Assembly (NCBI RefSeq): GCF_012275575.1
Contig: NZ_NPIH01000242.1
Span: forward strand, 14,462 to 65,081
DNA from: Paraburkholderia sp. SG-MS1
GTDB taxonomy: Bacteria > Pseudomonadota > Gammaproteobacteria > Burkholderiales > Burkholderiaceae
Length of the DNA: 50,620 bases
Direction of reading: 5' to 3'
Below are positions 43,737-50,620 of the stretch, piece by piece. The notes beneath the pieces are model-generated. The model had not been told where the DNA came from. It did not search any database and worked only from the letters and a program-made list of their open reading frames with translations. Positions within the stretch are counted from its first letter, which is position 1; every line of letters begins with the position of its first letter. The translations under genes were made by a program, and so were the position numbers.

Positions 43737-44597
43737 TCAGTGCCGCGCTTCGCCCGGCGCAGCGTCCTTGCCAGAGGTCGGTGGCGCTTCGTCGTCGCTG
43801 CTGCGCGCCCAGAAGAAACGGTCCGGCATATACGCGCCCATGCCCGGCCGAAACGCATTGCGCACCGCCTGATACAGGTACTCCTGTGCCTCGCGCACTG
43901 CTTCCGCAGGTTCCTGGCCATTGGCCAGCAGCGCGGCGATCGCCGACCCGAGCGTATCCGTCAGGCCCATGATCCGATGGCTGCCACGGTCCCACATGTC
44001 CTGGCGCAACTGGCCGTCTTCGCTGAAAAGCGTATTGACGAGCCGATGCGTGCCGGTTTCCGTCGACAGAATATATTCGCAGCCCTGCGACAGCAGATGC
44101 GAGATCGCGGCGTCCAGACTCGGCGCTTCCGCGTCGCCATCCGGCTGGGCGAGCGCGAGGAGCGTGGCCGAATCGGCGACCAGCAGGGTGGTTTGCGGCG
44201 CGAGCAGATCGGCAATTGCTTCGCGCAGTTCGTCGGCGGCGAGCACGTGTTCGTCGTCGAGCGTGAAGTCGGGGGCGAGAATCAGCGGAATGTCGTCGTA
44301 ATCGGCGACGACTTCGGCAATCGCGCTCACCACTTCCGCGCGCGTGCAGGCGCCGACCTTGAACGCGGCGATAGGCATGTCTTCGAGCAGCATCCGCGCC
44401 TGGGTCGCGACGACTTCGGGGTCGAGTCCGGTGACTTCGTCGCAGCTCGCCGAGTCGCGCACGGTGTAGCCCGTGAGCACGGAAACGCCGTGGCAGCCCA
44501 TGCTGGCAAGGGTCATCAGGTCGGCTTGCAGGCCTGAGCCGCCGGTGGGGTCGGAAAGGCCGAAGGTGAGGACGATCGGAGGCGTGTCGCTGGGCAT
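43737..44597 (-). CDS. thiD: Hydroxymethylpyrimidine/phosphomethylpyrimidine kinase
   Basis: The 286-residue ribokinase-fold protein has LTFGLSDPTGGSGLQADLMT, HGVSVLTGYTVRD, AFKVGACT and LILAPDF. The C-terminal anion-hole region reads GLTDTLGSAIAALLANGQ, where GAGD of classical ThiD is replaced by LTDTLGSA; this is seen in related beta-proteobacterial proteins. It phosphorylates HMP(-P) in thiamine synthesis. The ATG at 44597 is preferred over a TTG at 44609. It is divergent from the rubredoxin gene, a common gene order in Burkholderia. Confidence 0.8.
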   Translation of the reverse strand: MPSDTPPIVLTFGLSDPTGGSGLQADLMTLASMGCHGVSVLTGYTVRDSASCDEVTGLDPEVVATQARMLLEDMPIAAFKVGACTRAEVVSAIAEVVADYDDIPLILAPDFTLDDEHVLAADELREAIADLLAPQTTLLVADSATLLALAQPDGDAEAPSLDAAISHLLSQGCEYILSTETGTHRLVNTLFSEDGQLRQDMWDRGSHRIMGLTDTLGSAIAALLANGQEPAEAVREAQEYLYQAVRNAFRPGMGAYMPDRFFWARSSDDEAPPTSGKDAAPGEARH

Positions 44598-44885
44598 GAA
44601 GATTGACAAAGAGGTGCAGGATTTTGGCGCGGGAGGTGCGCAATCGGCTCAATTATGCGGCCTAATCCGTTGCGGGGGCGTTTTTTTGCATGCGTGAGCT
44701 GGTTCTCGTCAGGGGGCGGCGGCTCGTGTGGCGGTACGCCGCGAGTGCGTTGCAGCGGGCACGCACAACACGGGAGCCGTGCCGCCGCAGGTGGCCAGTG
44801 CGCGTTTCTGATTGCTAGGCATTGGGGCGGCAACACGGTACCATCATGGCTCCCGTTTCCACGGACTCTACGACGCGACACAAGA

Positions 44886-45056
44886 ATGGAATATCAAAGC
44901 TGGATGTGCCTGATTTGCGGCTGGATTTACGACGAAGAAGCCGGTTTGCCGGACGAAGGCATTGCGCCGGGCACGCGCTGGGAGGACGTTCCCATCAACT
45001 GGACCTGCCCGGAATGCGGCGCGCGCAAAGAAGACTTCGAGATGGTCCAGATCTGA
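44886..45056 (+). CDS. rubA: Rubredoxin
   Basis: The 56-residue protein has two CxxC knuckles: C8-x2-C11 (MCLICGWIYDEEAG) and C41-x2-C44 (CPECG), which bind one iron. The typical GLPDEGIAPGTRWEDVP lies between them. It is a small cytoplasmic electron carrier. It is divergent from thiD. In many relatives the pilGHIJ-chpA twitching-chemotaxis operon follows it; here the next gene is of unknown function. Confidence 0.97.
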   Translation: MEYQSWMCLICGWIYDEEAGLPDEGIAPGTRWEDVPINWTCPECGARKEDFEMVQI

Positions 45057-45302
45057 AATCCGTCGGGTAGCCGTTATTGGCCGGCTGCAGCCCGGAGCCT
45101 ATTGCACGCGAGCGGCAGCTGCCCACGTGCCCGCTGCGCCGCCGGCGCCCGAAGTGCTGCCCCACCGCGTCGGCGCGGAACGTCGTCGACTGTGCCGTGT
45201 CGCAACGGTAGTCTGTCATTGTCCTGTCGCCGGTTCGCGCGTTAGCCAATCAGTCTGCGTGCAGCGTGAAGCGGCGGCCCGTCAGCTTCCTGTCGCCTGC
45301 CC

Positions 45303-46724
45303 ATGACTCTTCGATCCGCTGCACCCGTTTCCTTCGACGCTTTCCCCAATCCGCGCGGCGGCGCCGTTCGGCCCGCGGAGCTGGCGCTAGCCGAGGCGTC
45401 GTTGGCATTCGAACAGAATCACGAGAGCGCGTCGGCGTTGCTGCGTGCGTCGCACGCGCTGCGCACAGCCGGCTGGCTCAGCGCACAGCGTTTCGCGGAT
45501 GCGCTGGTGCGACTTTCGCCGCTCACAGCGGGCGATCCGTCGGACGCACACAGCGCGCGGCCTGTCTTCGGCGCGGCATTGCGCGACTTTCGCGCCGCGC
45601 TCGAGCGCCACAATCTGCGCGAGCTGTCCTGCTCACCCAAGCTGTTCGATCATTACCGCGCGCTGTGTGCGCATCTGTCCGAGCACACGCCCGGTTCCAC
45701 CGTTGCTTTCGAAGATCTCGCGCTGAGCGCGCGTCCAGTGCCGCCGGCGTCGCTGCATGCGCAGTCTGTCGACCAGTTGGCTCACCTGCGCGCGCGTTAT
45801 GAGCGCGCGCTGCTGCCGGTGCTGCGCTCGCAGGCCGACACCGGCAGCGCGGCGGCGCTGGCCGTCACCAACGCGGCCCTCGACGAACTGGATGCCGTCT
45901 TCACCGAGCTTGCCGGCCCAGACCCCTACGATTTCTGGCGTCTTGCCAAAGCCTGCGCGAAGGCCCTGCGGGTCGGCGGCCACGCGACCGGCGAAACCGA
46001 GGCGCGGCGCTTCTACGCGCGCTGCAATCTGGCGCTGGCCGATCACGCGCGCGGCGTCGAGCGCGCGCCGCACTCGCTGGTGCGCGCGACCCTGGCGCTC
46101 TTGTGGCGTGACTACGCCTTGTTCGGCGCCGCGGCGGAAGATGCCGATCAGGTCGAGGTCTTGCACGACTACGGCCTGACCGTCGACTGGCACGTGGCGG
46201 GCACCCAGTCGTCGGAAATGCTCTGGGAGGCGGGCGCGGTCGAGGCGCAGTCGATCAGCGCGACGCGCGTCTCGCTGACCCGCGATCTGGGCGTGCTGAC
46301 GGTCAACGCAAACGCCTACGAAGATTTCCTGCAGACGGCGGATGGGTCGATCGCCGCATTGACCGAGCACGCCCGCGCGGCTGATCAGCCGGAGAGAGCC
46401 GATCCCGGCGAAGCGCTGCAGGCGGGCGATGCCGCCTACCGGCTCGGCTCCGCCGCGTGCGCGCTGGGCCTCGGTCACGTGGCGCTGCTGGCCGATGCGC
46501 TCGGGCTTGCGTGGCGCCGGCGTGCGCACGCCGAGGTGTCGACGCCAGCGGTGCGCGCGCATGTGATCGTCGGCGCGCCGGCGGCCGGCACGCTCGAACA
46601 GGCGGCCGAAGCGCTGCGCGCGATGCTGCACAAGGTCGCCGCGGGCGTCGCGCCGCCGGGCGGCGGGCTCACGCAGACGACGCTCGCCACGCTGACGCGC
46701 GCGATCGAGCAGGGCGGCGGGTGA
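45303..46724 (+). CDS. Uncharacterised protein, possibly FimL/ChpA-N-terminus-like
   Basis: The 473-residue protein is Ala-rich and mostly helical, with no signal peptide or membrane segment. I do not recognise conserved catalytic motifs. Its helical-bundle character (AFEQNHESASALLRASHALR, PYDFWRLAKACAKALRVGG) and its place between rubA and yqgE, where relatives carry pil-chp genes, suggest descent from the N-terminal HPt-like part of ChpA or from FimL. That is inference. A phosphorylatable histidine cannot be assigned. The ORF is long, codon use is like its neighbours, and it appears intact. Confidence 0.55.
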   Translation: MTLRSAAPVSFDAFPNPRGGAVRPAELALAEASLAFEQNHESASALLRASHALRTAGWLSAQRFADALVRLSPLTAGDPSDAHSARPVFGAALRDFRAALERHNLRELSCSPKLFDHYRALCAHLSEHTPGSTVAFEDLALSARPVPPASLHAQSVDQLAHLRARYERALLPVLRSQADTGSAAALAVTNAALDELDAVFTELAGPDPYDFWRLAKACAKALRVGGHATGETEARRFYARCNLALADHARGVERAPHSLVRATLALLWRDYALFGAAAEDADQVEVLHDYGLTVDWHVAGTQSSEMLWEAGAVEAQSISATRVSLTRDLGVLTVNANAYEDFLQTADGSIAALTEHARAADQPERADPGEALQAGDAAYRLGSAACALGLGHVALLADALGLAWRRRAHAEVSTPAVRAHVIVGAPAAGTLEQAAEALRAMLHKVAAGVAPPGGGLTQTTLATLTRAIEQGGG

Positions 46725-46969
46725 GTTGTGGTTTCGGGCGTTTCCCTGTCCCAGCCTCACCTCCCCGCGACCTCGCCACTGCGCGAGGCCGAAACCCCGC
46801 CCCGCCCCGTACCGCCCGCATGCCTCAACCACACCGTGGCCCGAGCCCGCGTGCGTGATAGAGTGCAACTTGATTCGTCGTCGATGGCTCGCGGCATGTT
46901 TCATGACACGTACCGCGGTTGCACGCTCAAAGCCCGCCATCCTGCATCGTCTTTGCTAAAATCCGAACT

Positions 46970-47548
46970 ATGTCCAAGAGTACCGATCGCATCAATCTGA
47001 CCAACCAGTTCCTGATCGCCATGCCGAACATGGCTGATCCGACGTTTTCAGGAACGGTGGTCTACCTTTGCGATCACAGCGAGCGCGGCGCGCTCGGCCT
47101 CGTGATCAACCGGCCGACCGACATCGACCTCGAAGCGCTCTTCAATCGCATCGACCTCAAGCTCGAAATCGAACCCCTTCTTCATGTACCCGTGTATTTC
47201 GGCGGCCCGGTGCAAACCGAGCGTGGCTTCGTGCTGCACGACCCGAAAGACGGCAACGCCTACACGTCGTCGATGTCGGTGCCGGGCGGTCTGGAAATGA
47301 CCACCTCGAAAGACGTGCTCGAAGCCGTTGCGAGCGGCACCGGTCCGGAACGTTTCCTGCTCACGCTCGGCCACGCCGGCTGGGGCGCGGGTCAGCTCGA
47401 AGCAGAGATCTCGAAGAACGGCTGGCTGACGGTCGAAGCCGACCCGAAAATCGTCTTCGACGTGCCCGCCGAAGAGCGTCTCGAAGCCGCGCTCGCACTG
47501 CTCGGCATTTCGCTGTCGATGCTGTCCGGCGAGGCGGGCCACGCATGA
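46970..47548 (+). CDS. yqgE: YqgE/AlgH family protein
   Basis: The 192-residue protein has LTNQFLIAMPNMADPTFSGT, LGLVINRPTDIDL, VYFGGPVQTERGFVLH and FLLTLGHAGWGAGQLEAEI, all hallmarks of UPF0301. Its biochemical function is not settled. The ATG lies in the last bases of a short spacer. The gene overlaps ruvX by ATGA, so the two are translationally coupled, the standard order in gamma- and beta-proteobacteria. Confidence 0.95.
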   Translation: MSKSTDRINLTNQFLIAMPNMADPTFSGTVVYLCDHSERGALGLVINRPTDIDLEALFNRIDLKLEIEPLLHVPVYFGGPVQTERGFVLHDPKDGNAYTSSMSVPGGLEMTTSKDVLEAVASGTGPERFLLTLGHAGWGAGQLEAEISKNGWLTVEADPKIVFDVPAEERLEAALALLGISLSMLSGEAGHA

Positions 47549-47985
47549 GCGTGCCGGCCGGACGTGAGGCGACGCTGCTTGCGTTCGACTACGGTGAAAA
47601 ACGCATCGGCGTGGCGGTCGGCAACTCGCTGACACGCAGCGCGCGCCCGCTCGTGATCGTGCAGAACCGCAGCCGTGAATACCGCTTTGAAGAAGTCGGC
47701 AAGCTGATCGCCGGGTGGCGGCCGGACGCGCTGGTGGTTGGCTTGCCGATGCACCCGGACGGCACGCCCCACGAAATGACCCAACTCGCCAAGCGCTTCG
47801 GCAATCAGCTGAACGGCCGCTTCAATCTGCCGGTAACGTGGATCGACGAGCGCTATTCGTCGGTCGAGGCGAAAGCGGAAATCCGCGCGGGCAAAGGCCG
47901 CGCCGATATGCTCGACGCCGAAGCCGCCAGCATCATCCTCCAGCAATATCTAGACGGACTTTCCGACGATCATGAGTTCCATTGA
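47545..47985 (+). CDS. ruvX: Putative Holliday junction resolvase RuvX (YqgF)
   Basis: The 146-residue RNase-H-fold protein has LAFDYGEKRIGVAVG (catalytic Asp), VVGLPMHPDGTPHEM, WIDERYSSVEA and DMLDAEAASIILQQYL (C-terminal Asp). It acts on nucleic acid; in E. coli it is essential and involved in 16S pre-rRNA 5' processing. It overlaps yqgE upstream and pyrR downstream by 14 bases. Confidence 0.95.
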   Translation: MSVPAGREATLLAFDYGEKRIGVAVGNSLTRSARPLVIVQNRSREYRFEEVGKLIAGWRPDALVVGLPMHPDGTPHEMTQLAKRFGNQLNGRFNLPVTWIDERYSSVEAKAEIRAGKGRADMLDAEAASIILQQYLDGLSDDHEFH

Positions 47986-48490
47986 CGCCGAAGCGCTTTA
48001 TCGCGCGTTGCTCGACCAGATTCGCGCGGTCCATGGCGATCAGTCCGGCTTCGTGCTGGCCGGCATTTACAGCGGCGGCGCGTGGCTTGCCGAGCGGCTC
48101 GCGCGCGACCTGAACCTGCCGAGCTTCGGCGTGGTGAACGTTGCGCTGCATCGCGACGACTACGCGAAAAAAGGCCTGCATTCGCAGGCGAGCCCAACGT
48201 CGCTGCCGTTCCCGGTCGACGGCGCGCGCATCGTGCTGGTCGACGACGTGCTCTACACCGGCCGCACGATTCGCGCGGCGCTCAACGAGCTGTACGACTA
48301 TGGCCGTCCGGCGTCGGTCGAGCTGGCGGTGCTCGCCGATCGCGGCGGACGCGAGTTGCCGGTGGCGGCGCGCTTTGTCGGCGGCGTGGTGAACGTGCCC
48401 GCCGACGCCACGCTCGTGCTGGCCCGCGCAGAGAACGGCGAAGCGGGCGCATCGCGTTTCACTTTTCACACCGAAGCACGCGTCGATTGA
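47972..48490 (+). CDS. pyrR: PyrR: pyr operon regulator / uracil phosphoribosyltransferase
   Basis: The 172-residue protein has the PRPP loop RIVLVDDVLYTGRTIRAAL (about residues 86-103), GIYSGGAWLAERLA and the basic VALHRDDYAKKGLH. It could catalyse UMP formation from uracil and PRPP. In Gram-negative bacteria RNA-binding attenuation by PyrR is not established, and I see no attenuator in the short spacer before pyrB. It is in one run with ruvX and pyrB. Confidence 0.92.
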   Translation: MSSIDAEALYRALLDQIRAVHGDQSGFVLAGIYSGGAWLAERLARDLNLPSFGVVNVALHRDDYAKKGLHSQASPTSLPFPVDGARIVLVDDVLYTGRTIRAALNELYDYGRPASVELAVLADRGGRELPVAARFVGGVVNVPADATLVLARAENGEAGASRFTFHTEARVD

Positions 48491-48675
48491 ACCCGGCGCG
48501 ACACAGCGGGCGGCGCCGCATCCGGCCGCGCATCGCGTCACGGATCGGGCAAACCACGCAAAAGAATTTGACGGCGGCCGTCGCCGCATGGCGCGCGAAG
48601 GCCGGCGCAAAATCGTCACACGCAGTCAGCATCGACATCGATCACGTTGAAGCCCGTATTTGAAGCAGGTACACC

Positions 48676-49701
48676 ATGAACACCGCCACCCAGGCCCCGC
48701 AGGATTTCGCCGACAGCGCCAGTGAGCGCTTCCGCTATGGCTTCCTGAAGGGCAACCCGCAGCTCACGAAAAACGGCGAGCTCAAACATCTGTTGTCGAT
48801 CGAAGGTTTGCCCAAGGCGATCGTCAACCAGATCCTTGATACCGCCGACCAGTTCGTCAGCGTGACCGACCGTGAAGTGAAGAAGGTGCCGCTGTTGCGC
48901 GGCAAGTCGGTGTTCAACCTGTTCTTCGAGAACTCGACCCGCACCCGCACCACCTTCGAAATTGCCGCGACGCGTCTGTCGGCGGACGTACTAAATCTGA
49001 ACATCAATGCGTCGTCGACCAGCAAGGGCGAGTCGCTGCTCGATACGATCAACAACTTGTCGGCGATGCATGCCGACATGTTCGTCGTGCGCCATGCATC
49101 GAGCGGCGCGCCTTACCTGATCGCCCAGCACTGCGCGCCGCACGTGCACGTGATCAACGCCGGCGACGGCCGTCACGCACACCCGACCCAGGGTCTGCTC
49201 GACATGTACACGATCCGCCACTACAAGAAGGATTTCACGAAGCTGCGCGTGGCGATCGTCGGCGACATTCTGCATTCGCGGGTCGCGCGCTCGGACATCC
49301 ACGCGCTGACCACGCTCGGCGTGCCGGAAGTGCGCGCGATCGGTCCGCGCACACTGCTGCCGGGCGGTCTCGAACAGATGGGCGTGCGAGTGTTCCACAA
49401 TCTCGACGAAGGTCTGAAGGACGTCGACGTGATCATCATGCTGCGCTTGCAGAACGAGCGCATGAGTGGCGCGTTGCTGCCGTCGGCGCAGGAGTACTTC
49501 AAGAGCTGGGGCCTGACGCCGGAGCGTCTCGCGCTCGCCGCGCCCGACGCGATCGTGATGCACCCCGGTCCGATGAACCGCGGCGTCGAAATCGATTCGC
49601 AGGTGGCCGACGGTCCGCAATCAGTGATTCTGAATCAGGTGACTTTCGGTATCGCGGTGCGCATGGCGGTGATGGGCATCGTCGCGGGCAACCACGATTG
49701 A
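48676..49701 (+). CDS. pyrB: Aspartate carbamoyltransferase catalytic subunit
   Basis: The 341-residue protein has the carbamoyl-phosphate site FFENSTRTRTTFEIAATRL (about residues 83-101), the aspartate-side motifs HPTQGLLDMYTI and VIMLRLQNERM, and HPGPMNRGVEI near the end. It catalyses the first committed step of pyrimidine synthesis. A leader of about 40 residues before the core is typical of the group that pairs with a dihydroorotase-like partner (class A ATCase), which fits the next gene. Confidence 0.97.
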   Translation: MNTATQAPQDFADSASERFRYGFLKGNPQLTKNGELKHLLSIEGLPKAIVNQILDTADQFVSVTDREVKKVPLLRGKSVFNLFFENSTRTRTTFEIAATRLSADVLNLNINASSTSKGESLLDTINNLSAMHADMFVVRHASSGAPYLIAQHCAPHVHVINAGDGRHAHPTQGLLDMYTIRHYKKDFTKLRVAIVGDILHSRVARSDIHALTTLGVPEVRAIGPRTLLPGGLEQMGVRVFHNLDEGLKDVDVIIMLRLQNERMSGALLPSAQEYFKSWGLTPERLALAAPDAIVMHPGPMNRGVEIDSQVADGPQSVILNQVTFGIAVRMAVMGIVAGNHD

Positions 49702-49841
49702 GTGCGCCCGGTTCGGGCGCTGCGCCGCAACAGGCGCGGCGGCATCGAGTCACACCGTTATCCCGGCATCCACACGCAGTACGACCCGCGCGTAACTCAC
49801 GCGTGGTTTAGCTGAATACCAAGCTGAACATAAGGCAGCGC

Positions 49842-50620
49842 ATGAAGATTCATATTCAAGGCGGCACGCTGATCGACCCGGCAGCGGGCACCGAACAGCA
49901 GCAAGACATTTTCATCGCGGCGGGCAAGATCGTCGCCATCGGCGAGGCGCCTGCCGACTTCCACGCGGCGAAGACGATCGACGCGAAGGGCCTGCACATC
50001 GCGCCGGGCCTCGTCGACCTGTCCGCGCGTTTGCGCGAGCCTGGCTACGAACACAAGGCGACGCTCGAATCCGAAATGGCCGCGGCGCTCGCGGGCGGCG
50101 TGACGAGCCTCGTCTGTCCGCCGGACACCGACCCGACCCTCGATGAACCGGGCCTTGTCGAGATGCTCAAGTTCCGCGCGCGCAATCTGAATCAGGCGCA
50201 CGTGTACCCGCTCGGCGCGTTGACGGTCGGCTTGAAGGGGCAGGTCATCACGGAGATGGTCGAGCTGACCGAAGCAGGCTGCATCGGCTTCTCGCAGGCC
50301 GACGTGCCGGTGGTCGACACCCAGGTGCTGATGCGCGCGCTGCAATACGCGAAGACTTACGGCTACACCGTGTGGCTGCGTCCGGTGGACGCCTACCTCG
50401 GCAAGGGCGGTGTCGCCGCGAGCGGCGCGCTGGCGTCGCGGCTCGGGCTCTCGGGCGTGCCGGTATCGGCGGAAACGATCGCGCTGCACACCATCTTCGA
50501 ACTGGTGCGCGTAACGGGCGCGCGCGTGCATCTGTCGCATGTGTCGTCGGCGGCGGGTATTGCGCTCATGCGCGCGGCGAAGGCCGAGGGCTTGCCGGTA
50601 TCGTGCGACGTCACCGTGAA
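49842..50620 (+). CDS. Dihydroorotase-like protein PyrC' (PyrX type), cut by window edge
   Basis: The first 259 residues are visible. The amidohydrolase fold is clear (IHIQGGTLIDPAAGTEQQQD, LHIAPGLVDLSARLREPGYE). The metal-binding motif normally reads D-x-H-x-H-x-R; here both histidines are replaced (D59-L-S61-A-R63-L-R65). This predicts loss of zinc binding and dihydroorotase activity. In Pseudomonas a comparable inactive pyrC' product is needed to build the ATCase holoenzyme with PyrB. Placement 140 bases after pyrB supports that role; an active pyrC should exist elsewhere. Confidence 0.88.
   Translation, partial: MKIHIQGGTLIDPAAGTEQQQDIFIAAGKIVAIGEAPADFHAAKTIDAKGLHIAPGLVDLSARLREPGYEHKATLESEMAAALAGGVTSLVCPPDTDPTLDEPGLVEMLKFRARNLNQAHVYPLGALTVGLKGQVITEMVELTEAGCIGFSQADVPVVDTQVLMRALQYAKTYGYTVWLRPVDAYLGKGGVAASGALASRLGLSGVPVSAETIALHTIFELVRVTGARVHLSHVSSAAGIALMRAAKAEGLPVSCDVTV

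Noticed and set aside
45633..46940. 435-codon minus-strand frame antisense to the uncharacterised 473-residue gene
   Set aside because: It is Arg/Gly-rich shadow text and runs past the gene's end without any start signal. The plus-strand gene has more natural amino-acid content.
1..50620. CRISPR arrays, tRNA or rRNA genes, complete insertion sequences
   Set aside because: No regularly spaced repeats, cloverleaf patterns, rRNA motifs or transposase genes with flanking inverted repeats were found by eye.

Overview
The window looks like chromosomal DNA of a beta-proteobacterium of the Burkholderia/Paraburkholderia group. The evidence is the groES-groEL pair behind a perfect CIRCE operator, an OpcP-type porin ending in Phe, a DUF3331 protein, a rubredoxin-yqgE-ruvX-pyrR-pyrB-pyrC' block, and uniformly high GC at third codon positions in the core genes. 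The assignment rests on recognised gene families and order only; no database search was possible.

Layout. (1) 1-2.0 kb: a truncated secreted-protein gene on the minus strand, then decayed DNA with a frameshifted methyltransferase pseudogene. (2) 2.0-11.6 kb: a putative 2-oxoglutarate/Fe(II) oxygenase, an unusual A-PCP-TE (NRPS-like) enzyme with an acetoacetyl-CoA-synthetase-type adenylation domain, an EmrE-like four-helix transporter, a HAD-UbiA fusion resembling decaprenyl-phosphate phosphoribosyltransferases, and two polytopic membrane proteins, one of GT87 type. (3) 12.0-25.1 kb: an exopolysaccharide locus. A plus-strand run holds GT2, a dimethylformamidase-beta-like protein, a Wzy-like polymerase, a PslG-like GH39 hydrolase, a Wzc/BceF-type tyrosine kinase and a Wzx flippase; it converges on three minus-strand GT4 glycosyltransferases. 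The junction between the two arms is duplicated and contains a 41-bp near-perfect palindrome. (4) 25.1-39.1 kb: an accessory region with a porin, two LysR regulators next to four short-chain dehydrogenases, an NADPH-binding oxidoreductase, NDH-2 with a divergent TetR regulator, DUF3331 and NnrU. Gene fragments lie between them (transposase-like, integrase N-terminus, HAF-repeat protein, DUF4020-like, proline dehydrogenase). (5) 39.4-50.6 kb: conserved core, with groESL, an APS kinase next to a sulfotransferase, thiD, rubredoxin, an unidentified protein that may relate to FimL/ChpA, yqgE, ruvX, pyrR, pyrB and a dihydroorotase-like gene that runs off the right edge and lacks the metal-binding HxH.

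How the genes work together. The exopolysaccharide block supplies glycosyltransferases, flippase, polymerase, chain-length kinase and a polysaccharide hydrolase. It has no visible priming phosphoglycosyltransferase, outer-membrane exporter (Wza) or phosphatase (Wzb), which must lie elsewhere if the Wzx/Wzy route works. The HAD-UbiA protein, the EmrE-like protein and the GT87 protein could together make, flip and use a polyprenyl-phosphate pentose. CysC can make PAPS for the neighbouring sulfotransferase. PyrR, PyrB and PyrC' belong to de novo pyrimidine synthesis. I found no tRNA, rRNA, CRISPR array or intact insertion sequence.
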